Notes: a model not told the origin generated them from the sequence alone. A DNA stretch of 64,000 nt from an uncultured Alphaproteobacteria bacterium (GCA_944392795.1 CALXXX010000027.1:1-64000), one strand, 5' to 3'; positions 1-10,209 are shown, counted from the first letter of the stretch. A program made the numbers and translations.

Positions 1-1137
1 TGTTGTCCGTTGACGGATGGAGGATGTACACCGAGTTGTACACCTTCATCGGATTGTGATGAATGCAGTGATGGATATTTAGTAGAAGTAGCTTTATCAG
101 AAGGGAATAGTATAATAGGCAGTGGTGGAGGGACTGTTGTGACGGATGGAGCTGTGTATTGTTGTTTAAATTCGTCGATGGCGGGCTGTGGAGCATGTAA
201 TCCGGTCTATTATGTACCTGGGGAGATGACGGGGAATTGTGAAGGCTGTCCTGCAGGTTTGTATGAATCGAATAATGGGTTATGGATAGATTGTGTTGAG
301 TGCACAGAAGATGGTCATTGTGATCCGAATAATTGCATTACATGCCAACGGAATAAGTGTTCATTGAAGTGTGAAGCAGGCGAGACCTGTAATGGGAAGG
401 GGGATTGTTGTTCTGATGGTGTTGGGAATGATGGAGAATGTTGTCCTGCTTTGACAGATCCAGATTGTGAGACAGAAATAAACGAAAACGGTTGCACAGT
501 GTGTAAGACCTCTTGTCCTGAAGACGAACCAGTTTCTTGTTCTATCGGAGAAGATAGTTGGTGTTGCGCTGAAGGTAATACATGCGGTACTACGGTCGGA
601 GAGTGTTGCTTGAATGGTGTTTGCTGCCCTGAAGGACAAAATGCTTATTACGGAACATATTATACTACTGATGGATATAGTATTGACTATGGAGTAAAAA
701 AATATTATGGAGGTGGAAATGCTTCTACAAAAACATTCTGTTGTTCAAACGATCCATCTGCAAGTGGTCAAGAACAAGTCTGTTGTGATATAGGACAAGT
801 AGAACTACATGACTATAAATACGGTAGCTCCGATTATGATTATGATTACAAATCTTATGCTTGTAGAGGGCAAGAATATTGTGATCAATTTAATCCTGGT
901 TCAACCTGGACTCATGAGCTTCATGCTGATTTGAGGACGAAGAATGGCGGTTTTTGGAAAGAAGATGTGTATGGTTGTGTTACATCTGATTATAAAAGAA
1001 TCTCTTTATCTGAATTTTATTGTCCCTCAGATTCTGATTTTTATACAAAATGTGAAGGATGGTCATATGCTTATTGTTATTACTTTGAACCTGCAGGAGG
1101 AGAGATTTGTGATACACCACAATACCCTCATTTGTAA
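1..1137 (+). CDS. cysteine-rich secreted-type protein, 5' end missing
   Basis: The frame is open from base 1, so the true start lies before the window; a TTG at position 10 is only the first possible start inside it. At least 378 residues are visible. Cysteines are extremely frequent, often as CC pairs (CCPE, ECC, VCCD), with Gly, Asp and Tyr rich spacers resembling small disulfide-knot repeats. The last third is Tyr/Asp rich. No enzyme motif is seen. Cysteine density and style match the proteins at 32795 and 63129, suggesting one broad class of exported disulfide-rich surface proteins, although no direct alignment block is shared. The gene ends at TAA and is followed by a bidirectional terminator. 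Function unknown; export is inferred, because the N-terminus is outside the window. Confidence 0.75.
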   Translation, partial: CCPLTDGGCTPSCTPSSDCDECSDGYLVEVALSEGNSIIGSGGGTVVTDGAVYCCLNSSMAGCGACNPVYYVPGEMTGNCEGCPAGLYESNNGLWIDCVECTEDGHCDPNNCITCQRNKCSLKCEAGETCNGKGDCCSDGVGNDGECCPALTDPDCETEINENGCTVCKTSCPEDEPVSCSIGEDSWCCAEGNTCGTTVGECCLNGVCCPEGQNAYYGTYYTTDGYSIDYGVKKYYGGGNASTKTFCCSNDPSASGQEQVCCDIGQVELHDYKYGSSDYDYDYKSYACRGQEYCDQFNPGSTWTHELHADLRTKNGGFWKEDVYGCVTSDYKRISLSEFYCPSDSDFYTKCEGWSYAYCYYFEPAGGEICDTPQYPHL

Positions 1138-1204
1138 TTTTAAAAGATGCGTTGTACTTAGTTAAATAAAAATTATTATATTTTCGTAAATATAAAAATA
1201 AAAC

Positions 1205-1226
1205 AATCCCCTCTTTCGAGGGGATT
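1205..1226. terminator. bidirectional hairpin terminator
   Basis: A perfect 9-bp stem (AATCCCCTC/GAGGGGATT) with a TTTC loop lies between two converging genes. T-rich runs flank both sides, so it can end both the cysteine-rich gene and thrS. Confidence 0.8.
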
Positions 1227-1230
1227 ATCT

Positions 1231-3162
1231 TTATTTATCCTGTGATGGCATCTCTGCTTCTTTTGCTAAGGTCGCAACAAACTCGTCTAACTTCATCACT
1301 TCCTGTTTATCACTTCCCAATCGACGCACGGTAACAGTTCTATTTTCCTTTTCTTTTCCGCCGACAACCGCAATAACCGGAACTTTTGCCAATGAATGTG
1401 TGCGTATCTTATAGTTAATCTTCTCGTTTGAAGTATCAACAGAAGCAGATAAACCGGCTTTTTTCAAAGCATCCGCTACTTCCCTTGCATAATCATCAAA
1501 CTCTGAAACAATAGGCGCCACAACAACTTGTTCCGGAGATAGCCACAATGGCAAATGTCCGGCATAGTTCTCAATTAAAATGCCTAAAAAGCGCTCTATA
1601 GAACCAAATAATGCTCGATGCAACATAACTGGCTGATGCTTTTCTCCATCCTCTCCAATGTAAGAAATATCAAACCGTTGCGGTAAGTTCATATCCATTT
1701 GAACCGTCCCACATTGCCACTCACGTCCAATCGCGTCTTTTAAAATAAATTCCAGTTTCGGCCCATAAAAAGCGCCTTCTCCCGGATTGATTTCATATTT
1801 GTAGCCGTGATGCTCCAAAGCATTTGCCAATGCTTTTTCAGACATGTCCCAAATTTCATCAGAACCTATACGATAAATACTATCCGGTCGAGTGGATAAA
1901 TAGATCTTAACATCTTCAAAACCAAAGTCTTTATAAATGTCTAATATCAATTTAATCGTCCGAACACATTCTTCTTCCATTTGCTCAGGCGTACAGAAAA
2001 TATGCGCATCATCCTGCGTAAATTCTCGCACACGCATCAACCCCATTAAAGAACCTGATGCTTCATATCGATTCACCATACCAAACTCTGCCATACGCAA
2101 CGGTAAATCTCGATAAGACTTAATCCCTTGCTTATAAATGAGCAAGCCACCGGGACAGTTCATCGGTTTAACACAGAACATTTTATCATCCTCTGTTTTA
2201 CCGGAATAATTGTGAGCTCCGTATTTATCCCAGTGTCCGGAAGTTTCCCACAAACATCTGTCCATAATTCGAGGCGTTGCGACTTCAATATAACCGTTAT
2301 TTTCTTGACGCTTACGCATATACTCTATTAACTTCCGATAAATCTTATAGCCTTTATCATGCCAAAATACCGCACCGGGAGCATATTCCGGCTCAAAATG
2401 GAACAAATCCATATCTTTTCCAATCTTACGATGATCCCGTTTTTCCGCCTCTTCCAACATGGTTAAGTAAGCTTTCAGCTCTTTATTATCGGCAAAGGCT
2501 GTTCCATAAATGCGTTGCAGCATTTCGTTTTTAGCATCTCCGCGCCAATAAGCTCCGGCAACTTTCATCAATTTAAATGCTTTTCCCAATTTCCCAGTCG
2601 ATGGTAAATGAGGTCCACGACACAAATCAATATAATCACCTTGACGATAAACAGAAATTTCTGCGTCCGCCGGTAAATCATTAATGATTTCAACTTTATA
2701 ATGCTCACCTTTCTGGGTAAAATAAGCAACAGCTTTTTCTCGAGACCAGACTTCTCTTTCAATTGGCAAATTTCGGTCAACAATCTCAGCCATCCGCTTT
2801 TCAATGCGTTCCAAATCGTCCGTACTAAATGGCTCTTTCTTCGCAAAATCATAATAAAAACCATTTTCAATCACGGGACCAATGGTCACTTGTGTTCCAG
2901 GAAACAGCTCTTGAACGGCTTGTGCCATAATATGAGACGCTGTATGACGTAAAACATTTAATCCTTCTGTCGTTTTTGCGGTCACAATTGTCACAGTCGC
3001 ATCTGTGGTAATCGGTGTCGTTAAATCTTGCAATTTCCCGTTAACTGTGACAGCAAAAGCGGCATCAGCCAATCCTTTACTGATTTTCATCGCAACATCT
3101 AACCCTGAAACGGGCTCCTCGAAAGAAAGGACCGAGGCATCCGGTAATTGAATTTTTATCAT
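1231..3162 (-). CDS. thrS: threonine--tRNA ligase
   Basis: Class II threonyl-tRNA synthetase, cytoplasmic, charging tRNA-Thr; 643 residues, normal length. An N-terminal TGS domain (about 1-60) is followed by the editing domain with HTASH and the CRGPH motif. The catalytic core has motif 2 around RYEASGS and motif 3 [12 protein letters not shown], and a C-terminal anticodon-binding domain follows. A GTG six codons upstream (3180) is in frame, but the AAGGAAAAG ribosome site fits the ATG at 3162, which also gives the usual MIKIQLPD start. The gene lies downstream of the lysozyme-like pair and is separated from it by a hairpin. Confidence 0.97.
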   Translation of the reverse strand: MIKIQLPDASVLSFEEPVSGLDVAMKISKGLADAAFAVTVNGKLQDLTTPITTDATVTIVTAKTTEGLNVLRHTASHIMAQAVQELFPGTQVTIGPVIENGFYYDFAKKEPFSTDDLERIEKRMAEIVDRNLPIEREVWSREKAVAYFTQKGEHYKVEIINDLPADAEISVYRQGDYIDLCRGPHLPSTGKLGKAFKLMKVAGAYWRGDAKNEMLQRIYGTAFADNKELKAYLTMLEEAEKRDHRKIGKDMDLFHFEPEYAPGAVFWHDKGYKIYRKLIEYMRKRQENNGYIEVATPRIMDRCLWETSGHWDKYGAHNYSGKTEDDKMFCVKPMNCPGGLLIYKQGIKSYRDLPLRMAEFGMVNRYEASGSLMGLMRVREFTQDDAHIFCTPEQMEEECVRTIKLILDIYKDFGFEDVKIYLSTRPDSIYRIGSDEIWDMSEKALANALEHHGYKYEINPGEGAFYGPKLEFILKDAIGREWQCGTVQMDMNLPQRFDISYIGEDGEKHQPVMLHRALFGSIERFLGILIENYAGHLPLWLSPEQVVVAPIVSEFDDYAREVADALKKAGLSASVDTSNEKINYKIRTHSLAKVPVIAVVGGKEKENRTVTVRRLGSDKQEVMKLDEFVATLAKEAEMPSQDK

Positions 3163-3192
3163 TTTCTTTTCCTTTTTCACTTTAAAACAAAG

Positions 3193-3216
3193 AAGGCTTG
3201 GATTTTACCAAACCTT
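3193..3216 (-). terminator. hairpin upstream of thrS (terminator or leader)
   Basis: On the minus strand AAGGTTTGG pairs with CCAAGCCTT (one G-U) and is followed by a T-rich stretch. It could end the lysozyme-like genes or act in the thrS leader; the short distance to thrS leaves both possible. Confidence 0.5.
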
Positions 3217-3245
3217 CCTTAACTCGTCAAGAAAAACAACTGCTT

Positions 3246-4088
3246 TTATCGAGATAAGCCCGTTTTTCCCGACAACACATATGTTCGTGGTTTTGATAAT
3301 TCTTTTTGAGCTTCCTCCAACGCTTGACGGCGAGACCGATTAGTCTCTTCACGTACACCTCGCTCAGGATCAATCGTTGGGTTCACTTTCGAAAACGTTG
3401 CCGGAGAAATATCCATATTCATAATAAAGTCTTTCCAGGCCTCTTGTGAAGCACTCACGGGTAAAGATAATGAATTTGCAGCTTTTAATAAATTATGATA
3501 AGAAGCTAATTTCCCTCCCGTCCGAATATAAACATCAGCCAAAGCTGCTCGAACAATCGCCGGTTTATGAGCATAATCCGGTACAACCTTTTCAATTTCA
3601 GGCGTTATCCTACGCAAGTAAGAAAGAGTATAAGAACGAATAGCATTGTTTTCAATTTTAAAACTTGAAAACTCATTTAACACCTTCTCCGGTAATCCTG
3701 GTATTGGCTCCAATAAATGTTTATAAATCATTCTTTTAATGGCCGGCACATTTTTGCGTCCAAGACCATCAAAACTGGACTTTAAAGAAACAAAGTCCGT
3801 TTCTGAAATCGGCGTACCAAAACCTATTAAAACAACAGGTTTATCTTGGAAAACCCCCTTGCGAGGATAATAAGAAAAATGTCCATCTAACTTTTGTAAA
3901 GCCTGATATGTCGCTAATAAATGCTCTCTTGCCGAATGCCGCGGATGAGCAACAGCTTTTTGTGTTTGTCGAACGGCTGGACGAGAGCCTGAAGAAGAGG
4001 ACTCATTACACCCGCTTCCTGTTAAAATAGTCGCTGCTGCCAAGCCAACAGGCATAACCGTTTTCAAAATTTTCCTTTTTAATGTCAT
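3246..4088 (-). CDS. GH24 lysozyme-like protein, active site degenerate, putative lipoprotein
   Basis: 280 residues with an N-terminal hydrophobic export signal ending in a GSGC sequence, which could be a lipobox although the -3 position is not ideal. A low-complexity SSSSGS linker follows. The core resembles the neighbouring gene: LDGHFSYYP...LIGFG sits where lysozymes have the E-x8-D-x5-T triad, but Asp replaces Glu, the Asp position is not kept, and the Thr is lost. The C-terminal part (AALADVYIRTGG, then TNRSRRQALEEA) fits the helical lobe of T4-type lysozymes. It is probably a paralogue that binds but does not cleave peptidoglycan (inference). It lies 36 bp downstream of the apparently active paralogue. 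Confidence 0.6.
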   Translation of the reverse strand: MTLKRKILKTVMPVGLAAATILTGSGCNESSSSGSRPAVRQTQKAVAHPRHSAREHLLATYQALQKLDGHFSYYPRKGVFQDKPVVLIGFGTPISETDFVSLKSSFDGLGRKNVPAIKRMIYKHLLEPIPGLPEKVLNEFSSFKIENNAIRSYTLSYLRRITPEIEKVVPDYAHKPAIVRAALADVYIRTGGKLASYHNLLKAANSLSLPVSASQEAWKDFIMNMDISPATFSKVNPTIDPERGVREETNRSRRQALEEAQKELSKPRTYVLSGKTGLSR

Positions 4089-4124
4089 TATCCTACCCTC
4101 TGTATTTTATCAATTTATTTGACT

Positions 4125-4994
4125 TTAAAGTCTAACATTCCGAACCGTCTTATTTAATGCTATTTGTCGTTGTGCAGCCTCTTTTTGAAGCATACTATCT
4201 AAAGGAATTACTTGCCTTGTACCCGCCACTTGCAACATCTCAGCTATTGCAGTATTACGCTCTTTTGCAATAGATTTTCGGCTAGATTCAGCCATCATCT
4301 TGCCATAGTCCTTCTTTGCAACACCTAATGTCCAGAACTTTTTAAACTTTTGTGTCGAAAAACCATCTGCTCCCAAGTTATATTCCATATCCAACATAGC
4401 ATATTGCGCTTCATATGCTAAATCATAAAAACCGACGCCGACTGAACGACACTTCCTTTCTAGACTTGATAAACAAGCATAAATCTTTTGTGTTTCTCTT
4501 CTATCCAAACTTGTTGGGGTTGCCTCATAAGCACACAAATTTTTGTAGTATCCTGCTTTATAATTAAAGCCTTTTTTAGCTTGCCTTTGTCGTAGTTGAT
4601 ACAATTGCTTAAAATAATGCGCTTTTTGTTCTCGATTTAATATTTTTCCATCTTTTGTCTGAAAATCCAACTTATCAAACTCGGCCCATGTTGATATATT
4701 TAAACCCCGCCCTATTGTCAAATAGCCTTTCGAATCAAAATAAGGATGAGAAAAGCTCCCCTCATATTTAGGCAATTCTTGCTTCATAAAAGCCACTAAA
4801 GAAGCTTGCCTCTGAGCTTTCATTTTTAATAGGAGATGATATGTATTTTGTGTTTTTTGAACAGTTGAGGATGTCGTCTTAGAGGAAGGCTTTTCAGCAC
4901 CTTCTGCTGTTAACCCAGCAAACCCAACCAAGCCGGATAACATCACCGGAGCTAATCTCTTCAAGCCTTTTTTTTTGAAAAAATCTTTTAACAT
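4125..4994 (-). CDS. GH24 (T4-type) lysozyme-like muramidase, exported
   Basis: 289 residues. The N-terminus is basic then hydrophobic (LAPVMLSGLVGFAGLTAEGA), a likely signal peptide. At about residue 77 KYEGSFSHPYFDSKGYLTIG places Glu, Asp and Thr 9 and 6 residues apart, the exact spacing of the T4 lysozyme triad E11/D20/T26. The later segment AMLDMEYNLGADGFS corresponds to the helical lobe (NMVFQMGxxG in T4). It should hydrolyse the MurNAc-GlcNAc bond in the periplasm or outside the cell. It is not part of the phage cassette 11 kb away, so it may be a cell-wall remodelling or interbacterial enzyme. Confidence 0.72.
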   Translation of the reverse strand: MLKDFFKKKGLKRLAPVMLSGLVGFAGLTAEGAEKPSSKTTSSTVQKTQNTYHLLLKMKAQRQASLVAFMKQELPKYEGSFSHPYFDSKGYLTIGRGLNISTWAEFDKLDFQTKDGKILNREQKAHYFKQLYQLRQRQAKKGFNYKAGYYKNLCAYEATPTSLDRRETQKIYACLSSLERKCRSVGVGFYDLAYEAQYAMLDMEYNLGADGFSTQKFKKFWTLGVAKKDYGKMMAESSRKSIAKERNTAIAEMLQVAGTRQVIPLDSMLQKEAAQRQIALNKTVRNVRL

Positions 4995-5143
4995 TTCCCG
5001 CTCTCCAACTTTATAAATATAACATAAAATTCAAAAAATATCAACTTTTAATATCAGTTTATGCCAAACTCTTGACTTTTTAATTACAAAAACCAACATA
5101 AACAACTGGTTTGTTTTATTTTAGATAAAAAGGGAGAAAAAAA

Positions 5144-5347
5144 ATGGAAATTTTTACCAAAATTTGTTTATGGATTAGTTTAATTGGTGCTTTCAGCTGG
5201 GGGTTAATTGGGGTCTTTGGCATTGACTTAATTGCCTTGGTCTTTGGAACCATGTCTTTACTGACACGTATTGTCTATATCGTCGTCGGATTAACCGCCA
5301 TTTGGGTTGCACTTAAAGAACTCAATTTAATTCCAAGTCAAGATTAA
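5144..5347 (+). CDS. DUF378 family small membrane protein
   Basis: 67 residues with two hydrophobic helices. The pattern ISLIGAFSWGLIGVFGIDLIALVFG followed by LTRIVYIVVGLTAIW is typical of DUF378 (YuzA-like) inner membrane proteins of unknown function. AAAGGGAGAAAAAA precedes the ATG. The gene stands alone and is followed by a strong terminator. Confidence 0.85.
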   Translation: MEIFTKICLWISLIGAFSWGLIGVFGIDLIALVFGTMSLLTRIVYIVVGLTAIWVALKELNLIPSQD

Positions 5348-5352
5348 AGAAA

Positions 5353-5380
5353 AAAAGCCGCTTATCTTTAAGCGGCTTTT
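5353..5380. terminator. bidirectional terminator
   Basis: A 12-bp perfect stem (AAAAGCCGCTTA/TAAGCGGCTTTT) with a TCTT loop lies between the convergent DUF378 gene and the gene at 5383. A-tracts and T-tracts on both sides fit use in both directions. Confidence 0.88.
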
Positions 5381-5382
5381 TA

Positions 5383-6600
5383 TTAACCTCGCGCTCGAGA
5401 AGACGCAACCAACATCGTTAATTGAGGCTGGGTCTTTTGTCCCAAGCTATCAAAAAAAGATGGCCCTAGTTGTTGTTTTTGCTCTGTCGTTAAAAGAGAA
5501 GGAAGCTGCTCTTGTAATTTCTTTAACTCTGTGGGCTTCAACTCTCCCAAATCCACTTGCTCGCCACTTTTATCGTATGTATAAACATTCGAAGAAACAG
5601 AACTTTTATTTAAAGAATCTGAAGGAGAAACATTAATTTCCACCTGATGTTGATCTTGCCTAAAACGTAAAATTGTTTGATCCGCATTCTTTTCAATTTG
5701 AACATCTGAAATATGATCAAATGTAGATAAAAATGGCGACTCTGTCTCTTTCTGAGGCATGTTTGCTTCTTCTTGAGATTGTTGAGCATCTTTTTGCCGA
5801 TTATGAGCTAATAATTGTTCTTTATAAGCGTCAAAAAATTCCCTTTCCTGTGCTACTTCTTTCGGAAGTGCTTTCAAATAATCAACAAACTTACCTTCAT
5901 AATTTTTACAAACACACCATAAAGCAAAATTCTGCATACTTTTTAAAAATAAAACATTCATTCCTGAAGACAATGCCTCGCCTTTAGCACCCGGTATGCG
6001 TTCCGCATAGGTTTGCCCTATCTTCTTCAGGTCAATAATGTCTTCGCTGTTGCAAGCCGCAACAGCATCGTATCCTTTATCAAGGAGAGTATCTAATTCA
6101 TCTTCTTTTATCGGACGACGTTGTCCATTTTCTTCCACCACAATCTCCGGGCTATAAGGGCGAAACGACATGTCTTCCGGATTTTGAGGCGTTTCAAGGC
6201 GATATATCATACTAGCACTTTGTTTCCTGGCAACTAAATTTCCTAATAGCCATTCTATTGCTTCAGGACGCATTAAAACCAAAATTGTTTTATCCCCGTC
6301 CTTAACTTTTAAACCAGTTTCTCCGCCTTCCGCAAAAAGATCAACAGCTCCCAGGTCTGGATTTGTTTTTTGCTTTTCTCGAAACAACGGCGTATCAAAA
6401 GACAAGCCATTCTCTGTAATTTTCTGATTATTTAAAAACTGCCCGAAAAGACTGTTGTCATCAATCTTTTGAACAGAGACTGGTTGAGCTTTTACAGAAA
6501 AATCTTCTTGTGGGGCATCGGCTTCCATCGCACCAGCACCTAAACTCATCGCTGTTGAAGCAATCAAAAGATGTCTTTTTAAACCTTTTAAATCAGGCAT
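5383..6600 (-). CDS. exported protein of unknown function, tandem paralogue A
   Basis: 405 residues and closely related to the next gene upstream (6749-7954). The N-terminus LKRHLLIASTAMSLGAGAME is a likely signal peptide. A region containing FLNNQKIT and PLFREKQKTNP is nearly identical in both copies, as is the segment VEINV...NVYTYDKSGEQ near the C-terminus; the middle is more divergent and Gln/Lys rich with coiled-coil character. A strong ribosome site (AAGGAGG) precedes the ATG. I recognise no known domain. Periplasmic or secreted location is inferred from the signal peptide only. Confidence 0.7.
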   Translation of the reverse strand: MPDLKGLKRHLLIASTAMSLGAGAMEADAPQEDFSVKAQPVSVQKIDDNSLFGQFLNNQKITENGLSFDTPLFREKQKTNPDLGAVDLFAEGGETGLKVKDGDKTILVLMRPEAIEWLLGNLVARKQSASMIYRLETPQNPEDMSFRPYSPEIVVEENGQRRPIKEDELDTLLDKGYDAVAACNSEDIIDLKKIGQTYAERIPGAKGEALSSGMNVLFLKSMQNFALWCVCKNYEGKFVDYLKALPKEVAQEREFFDAYKEQLLAHNRQKDAQQSQEEANMPQKETESPFLSTFDHISDVQIEKNADQTILRFRQDQHQVEINVSPSDSLNKSSVSSNVYTYDKSGEQVDLGELKPTELKKLQEQLPSLLTTEQKQQLGPSFFDSLGQKTQPQLTMLVASSRARG

Positions 6601-6748
6601 AAAAACCTCCTTGTTTAATCTTATTTATTTTATCAAAAAAACTCTTTTTTGTCAAATGATCTCTCTTTCATCCAACAACTGAAACAAAGCTTCCGCATAA
6701 AACAATTCAGCTTTCAGATTCCTTTTTATACATTAATATCGATAGTAT

Positions 6749-7954
6749 TTAACTCCGTGCACGTAAGGAAGCCACAATCATACTTAATTGAGGCTGTGTT
6801 TTTTGATCAAAATCATTAAAAAATGAATCTCCCAACTGTCGTTTTTGTTCGACAGTTAAAACAGAAGGAAGTTTCTTTTGTAATTCTTTCCACTCTTCAG
6901 GCTCTAAACCTCGTAGCCCTATTTGCTCGCCATTCTTATCATACGTATAAACATTTGAAAAAATAGAGCCTTTCTTTAAAGAAGAGGATTGACAAACATT
7001 AATTTCCACCCGATGCTGATCTTGTTCGAACAGTAAAATCGTTTGCCCAAGATTTTTTTCTATTTGAACTCCAGAAATATGATTGAAAGCAATTAAAGAA
7101 GATTGACGCTCGGCTTCTTTTTGCGCCAACATTTGTTCTTCTTGAAGCCTTTTTTCTTCTTGCTTTTGATACTGAGCGACAGCTTTTGCCTTTTGTTTAT
7201 CAAATGCCTGTTTTTCAGCCGCAACCAACTCAGGAAATTTTTTCAAATAACTGACAACCTCTTTTTTATACCCTTTTCCAAAACTCTCTAAAAGAGTATT
7301 CTGCATACCTTTAAAAAACAAGGCATTCATGCTGATAGCCAAAGCTTGTCCCTTAGCGCCTCCTATCCGTTGAGCGTATTTCTGAATCATCTTCTTAGCA
7401 TCAATAATATCCTCGCTATTACAAGCCGTAAAAGCAGCTAATCCTTTATCAAAAATAACCCCTAGCTCACTTTCTTGAATGGAACGCCTTTTACCATTTT
7501 CCTCAACTACAATTTCCGGATAGGAAGAACGAAAGATCCAATTATTTGGGTTTTCTGGAAGTTTAGAAATAACAGCCTCTCCTTTATCCATTGCAATAAG
7601 TGCTCCTATTAAACGCTCAACCGTTTCTTTGGGCATCAAAACCAAAATTGTTTTATTCCCGTCCTTAATTTTTAAACCGGTCTCTTCTCCTTTCGCAAAA
7701 AAATCAACATCACCTAATGCCGGATTTGTTTTTTGCTTTTCTCGAAATAAGGGCGTATTAAAAGATAAACCGTTATAAGTAATTTTTTGATTATTTAAAA
7801 ATTGATTTAAAAGACTATTCTCTTCAACCTTTTGAACAGAAACAGTTTTTGATGACGGTTCTTGCAATGTATCCGTCTCCATCGCTCCGGCACCTAAGCT
7901 CAATGCTGCCGAAGCAATCAAAAGATGTCTTTTCAAATTGCTCCTTAAGGGCAT
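6749..7954 (-). CDS. exported protein of unknown function, tandem paralogue B
   Basis: 401 residues, paralogue of the gene at 5383 along its full length, with the same signal peptide type (HLLIASAALSLGAGAME) and the same AAGGAGG ribosome site. A Glu/Gln/Lys-rich helical stretch (about 245-285) replaces a different insert in the sister protein. The 148-bp spacer between the copies has no gene. Their similarity is high enough to indicate a fairly recent duplication, with the central third changing fastest. No enzymatic motif recognised; function unknown. Confidence 0.7.
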   Translation of the reverse strand: MPLRSNLKRHLLIASAALSLGAGAMETDTLQEPSSKTVSVQKVEENSLLNQFLNNQKITYNGLSFNTPLFREKQKTNPALGDVDFFAKGEETGLKIKDGNKTILVLMPKETVERLIGALIAMDKGEAVISKLPENPNNWIFRSSYPEIVVEENGKRRSIQESELGVIFDKGLAAFTACNSEDIIDAKKMIQKYAQRIGGAKGQALAISMNALFFKGMQNTLLESFGKGYKKEVVSYLKKFPELVAAEKQAFDKQKAKAVAQYQKQEEKRLQEEQMLAQKEAERQSSLIAFNHISGVQIEKNLGQTILLFEQDQHRVEINVCQSSSLKKGSIFSNVYTYDKNGEQIGLRGLEPEEWKELQKKLPSVLTVEQKRQLGDSFFNDFDQKTQPQLSMIVASLRARS

Positions 7955-8064
7955 AAAAAACCTCCTTTTTTATTTTATCAAAAAAGCTTTTTTATGTCAA
8001 ACATCCCTTCGCTTAAAAATCACTGAAAAGAGTCCTTTATCAACAAGTCTTCAACTACAAAAAA

Positions 8065-8082
8065 ACCGTCCAAAAGGACGGT
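8065..8082 (-). terminator. terminator of tRNA-Gly
   Basis: On the minus strand ACCGTCC-TTTT-GGACGGT is followed by a T-run and lies directly downstream of the tRNA gene. Confidence 0.8.
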
Positions 8083-8090
8083 ATTCTAAT

Positions 8091-8165
8091 TGGAGCGGGC
8101 GAAGGGATTTGAACCCTCGACATCAACCTTGGCAAGGTTGCGCTCTACCCCTGAGCTACACCCGC
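8091..8165 (-). tRNA. tRNA-Gly(GCC)
   Basis: On the minus strand a full cloverleaf is seen: acceptor GCGGGTG/CGCCCGC, D arm with AGCTCAGGGGTAGAGC, anticodon stem CAACC/GGTTG with loop TTGCCAA (anticodon GCC), T arm GAGGG-TTCAAAT-CCCTT, discriminator T and encoded CCA. It stands alone and has its own terminator. Confidence 0.95.
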
Positions 8166-8345
8166 AAATTTGAATGTCCTCTTTATGACACAGCTTTCCG
8201 AAAAAATCAAGCTTTTTTTCGAAAATTTTCTCAAAAATAATCAACTCCTTGTTTTTTAAGCATTTTTAAAATAGTATTTCCTCTTTTTTCCTGTTGAAAA
8301 AAAAACAAAAAAGCGTATAATAACCGCCTTACAAAGGAAATAAAA

Positions 8346-10208
8346 ATGGATTTTGATGTTATTGTTGTCGGCGGCGGGCATGCCGGTTGTGAAGCGGCTG
8401 CAGCTGCTGCTCGTGTAGGTGCCAAAACAGCCCTAATTACACATAAAATTAAATCAATCGGTGACATGTCTTGTAATCCGGCTATTGGTGGTTTAGGAAA
8501 AGGAACTGTTGTCAGAGAAATTGATGCCTTAGATGGCTTAATGGGACGTATTATTGATGCTGCCGGACTACAGTTTCGCATGTTAAACCTTTCTAAAGGT
8601 CCCGCCGTTCAAGGTCCAAGAGCTCAAGCGGATAAAGACCTTTATAAACAGCTGATGCAAGAAGCTTTATTAAATTACCCAAATTTAACCCTCATCGAAA
8701 ACGCTGTTGAAGGTATCTTGTTTAATCAGGATACATTAACTGCTCAAGGTGTCCGATGTGCTGATGGAACAGAACTGACCTGTCATGCCGTCGTCATCAC
8801 AACAGGAACCTTTTTAAACGGACTGATGCATCAAGGTGAACAAAAAACGATTGGCGGACGTTGGGGAGACCCCTCTTGCGTTGGTATTACACCGGATTTG
8901 AAGCGCATGGGATTAACAGTCGGTCGACTTAAAACAGGAACGCCCGCTCGATTGGAGCGAGACAGTATTGACTGGGCACAAACAACGGAACAACCGGGAG
9001 ACTCTATTCCGCAGCCATTTTCTTATTTAACAAAAGCGATTATCCAACCTCAAGTCTCTTGTTTCTTAACTCACACAACGTCGGAAACGCACAAGATTAT
9101 TCAAGCGAATTTATCTCGAGCACCCATGTATTCCGGTCAAATTAAATCTATCGGACCACGTTATTGCCCAAGCATTGAAGACAAAATTGTTCGCTTTGCC
9201 AATAGAGATAGTCATCACATTTTCTTAGAGCCTGAAACACGAAATGGTCCCTCTATCTATCCGAATGGAATTTCAACCAGCCTGCCTGTTGATGTACAAG
9301 ACGCCTTCTTACGCACGATACCGGGGCTTCAAAATGTCCGAGTCATTCGTTATGCCTATGCGATTGAATATGATTTCGTCGATCCGCGTGAGGTCAAAAG
9401 AACACTCGAAACAAAGAAAATAAAAAAGCTCTTTTTGGCCGGACAAATCAACGGAACGACCGGTTATGAAGAAGCGGCTGGACAAGGTTTATTAGCTGGC
9501 GTTAATGCAGCATTAAAAGCTTTGGGAAGTGATAAAGAACTCACCTTTGACAGAACAAACAGCTATATCGGTGTGATGGTGGATGATATTACGACTTTTG
9601 GCGTGGATGAACCCTATCGATTGTTTACTTCTCGCGCAGAATATCGTTTAACGATTCGAGCTGATAATGCGGATTTACGATTAACGCCGCTGGGAATTGC
9701 CGTCGGCTGTGTATCTGAGGAGAGGCGCCAAGCTTTTGAAACCAAAAAGAAAGCTTATGATACTTTAAAATATGATTTAACACATTCTTTTGTTAGCCCA
9801 AAAGAATTATTAACGCAGGGATTTGATATTCCTGTCCGTGGGGCAAAGCATAGTTTATTTGGTTTGTTAAGCTATCCTGAAGTTTCTTGGGAAATGATGG
9901 GACGTGTCTTCCCTCATCTGGCCGATTATCGTGCAGATGTTGTTCAACAAGTTATGATTGAAGGACGTTATCAAGGCTACTTATCTCGACAAGAAGCGGA
10001 TATTGAAGCTTTCAAAAAAGACGAGTCCGTTAAGATACCAGAAGACTTGAATTATGATGAAGTTGGTGGACTTTCTATTGAAATTCGAGGCCGTTTAACA
10101 CGAGCAAAGCCAGCCACAATCGGCGTAGCTGCTCGTTTACCGGGCATGACACCGGCCGCAATTACCGCTTTATTAGGTCATTTAAAAAGCAAAAAAAAGG
10201 GAAATTAA
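8346..10208 (+). CDS. mnmG: tRNA uridine-5-carboxymethylaminomethyl modification enzyme
   Basis: 620 residues, FAD-binding MnmG/GidA, which with MnmE modifies U34 of tRNAs reading split codon boxes. The N-terminal [10 protein letters not shown] dinucleotide-binding loop, the [15 protein letters not shown] segment and KTGTPARL are diagnostic, and the C-terminal helical domain with [10 protein letters not shown] is present. The ATG follows AAAGGAAATAAA. Neither mnmE, rsmG nor parAB, its frequent neighbours near the origin in this class, is next to it; a GT8 gene follows after 1 bp. Confidence 0.97.
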   Translation: MDFDVIVVGGGHAGCEAAAAAARVGAKTALITHKIKSIGDMSCNPAIGGLGKGTVVREIDALDGLMGRIIDAAGLQFRMLNLSKGPAVQGPRAQADKDLYKQLMQEALLNYPNLTLIENAVEGILFNQDTLTAQGVRCADGTELTCHAVVITTGTFLNGLMHQGEQKTIGGRWGDPSCVGITPDLKRMGLTVGRLKTGTPARLERDSIDWAQTTEQPGDSIPQPFSYLTKAIIQPQVSCFLTHTTSETHKIIQANLSRAPMYSGQIKSIGPRYCPSIEDKIVRFANRDSHHIFLEPETRNGPSIYPNGISTSLPVDVQDAFLRTIPGLQNVRVIRYAYAIEYDFVDPREVKRTLETKKIKKLFLAGQINGTTGYEEAAGQGLLAGVNAALKALGSDKELTFDRTNSYIGVMVDDITTFGVDEPYRLFTSRAEYRLTIRADNADLRLTPLGIAVGCVSEERRQAFETKKKAYDTLKYDLTHSFVSPKELLTQGFDIPVRGAKHSLFGLLSYPEVSWEMMGRVFPHLADYRADVVQQVMIEGRYQGYLSRQEADIEAFKKDESVKIPEDLNYDEVGGLSIEIRGRLTRAKPATIGVAARLPGMTPAAITALLGHLKSKKKGN

Positions 10209-10209
10209 A

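Noticed and set aside
8091-8165. tRNA-Gly as integration site of the phage cassette
   Set aside because: It is 7.7 kb away with unrelated chromosomal genes between, and I see no duplicated tRNA 3' end next to the cassette.
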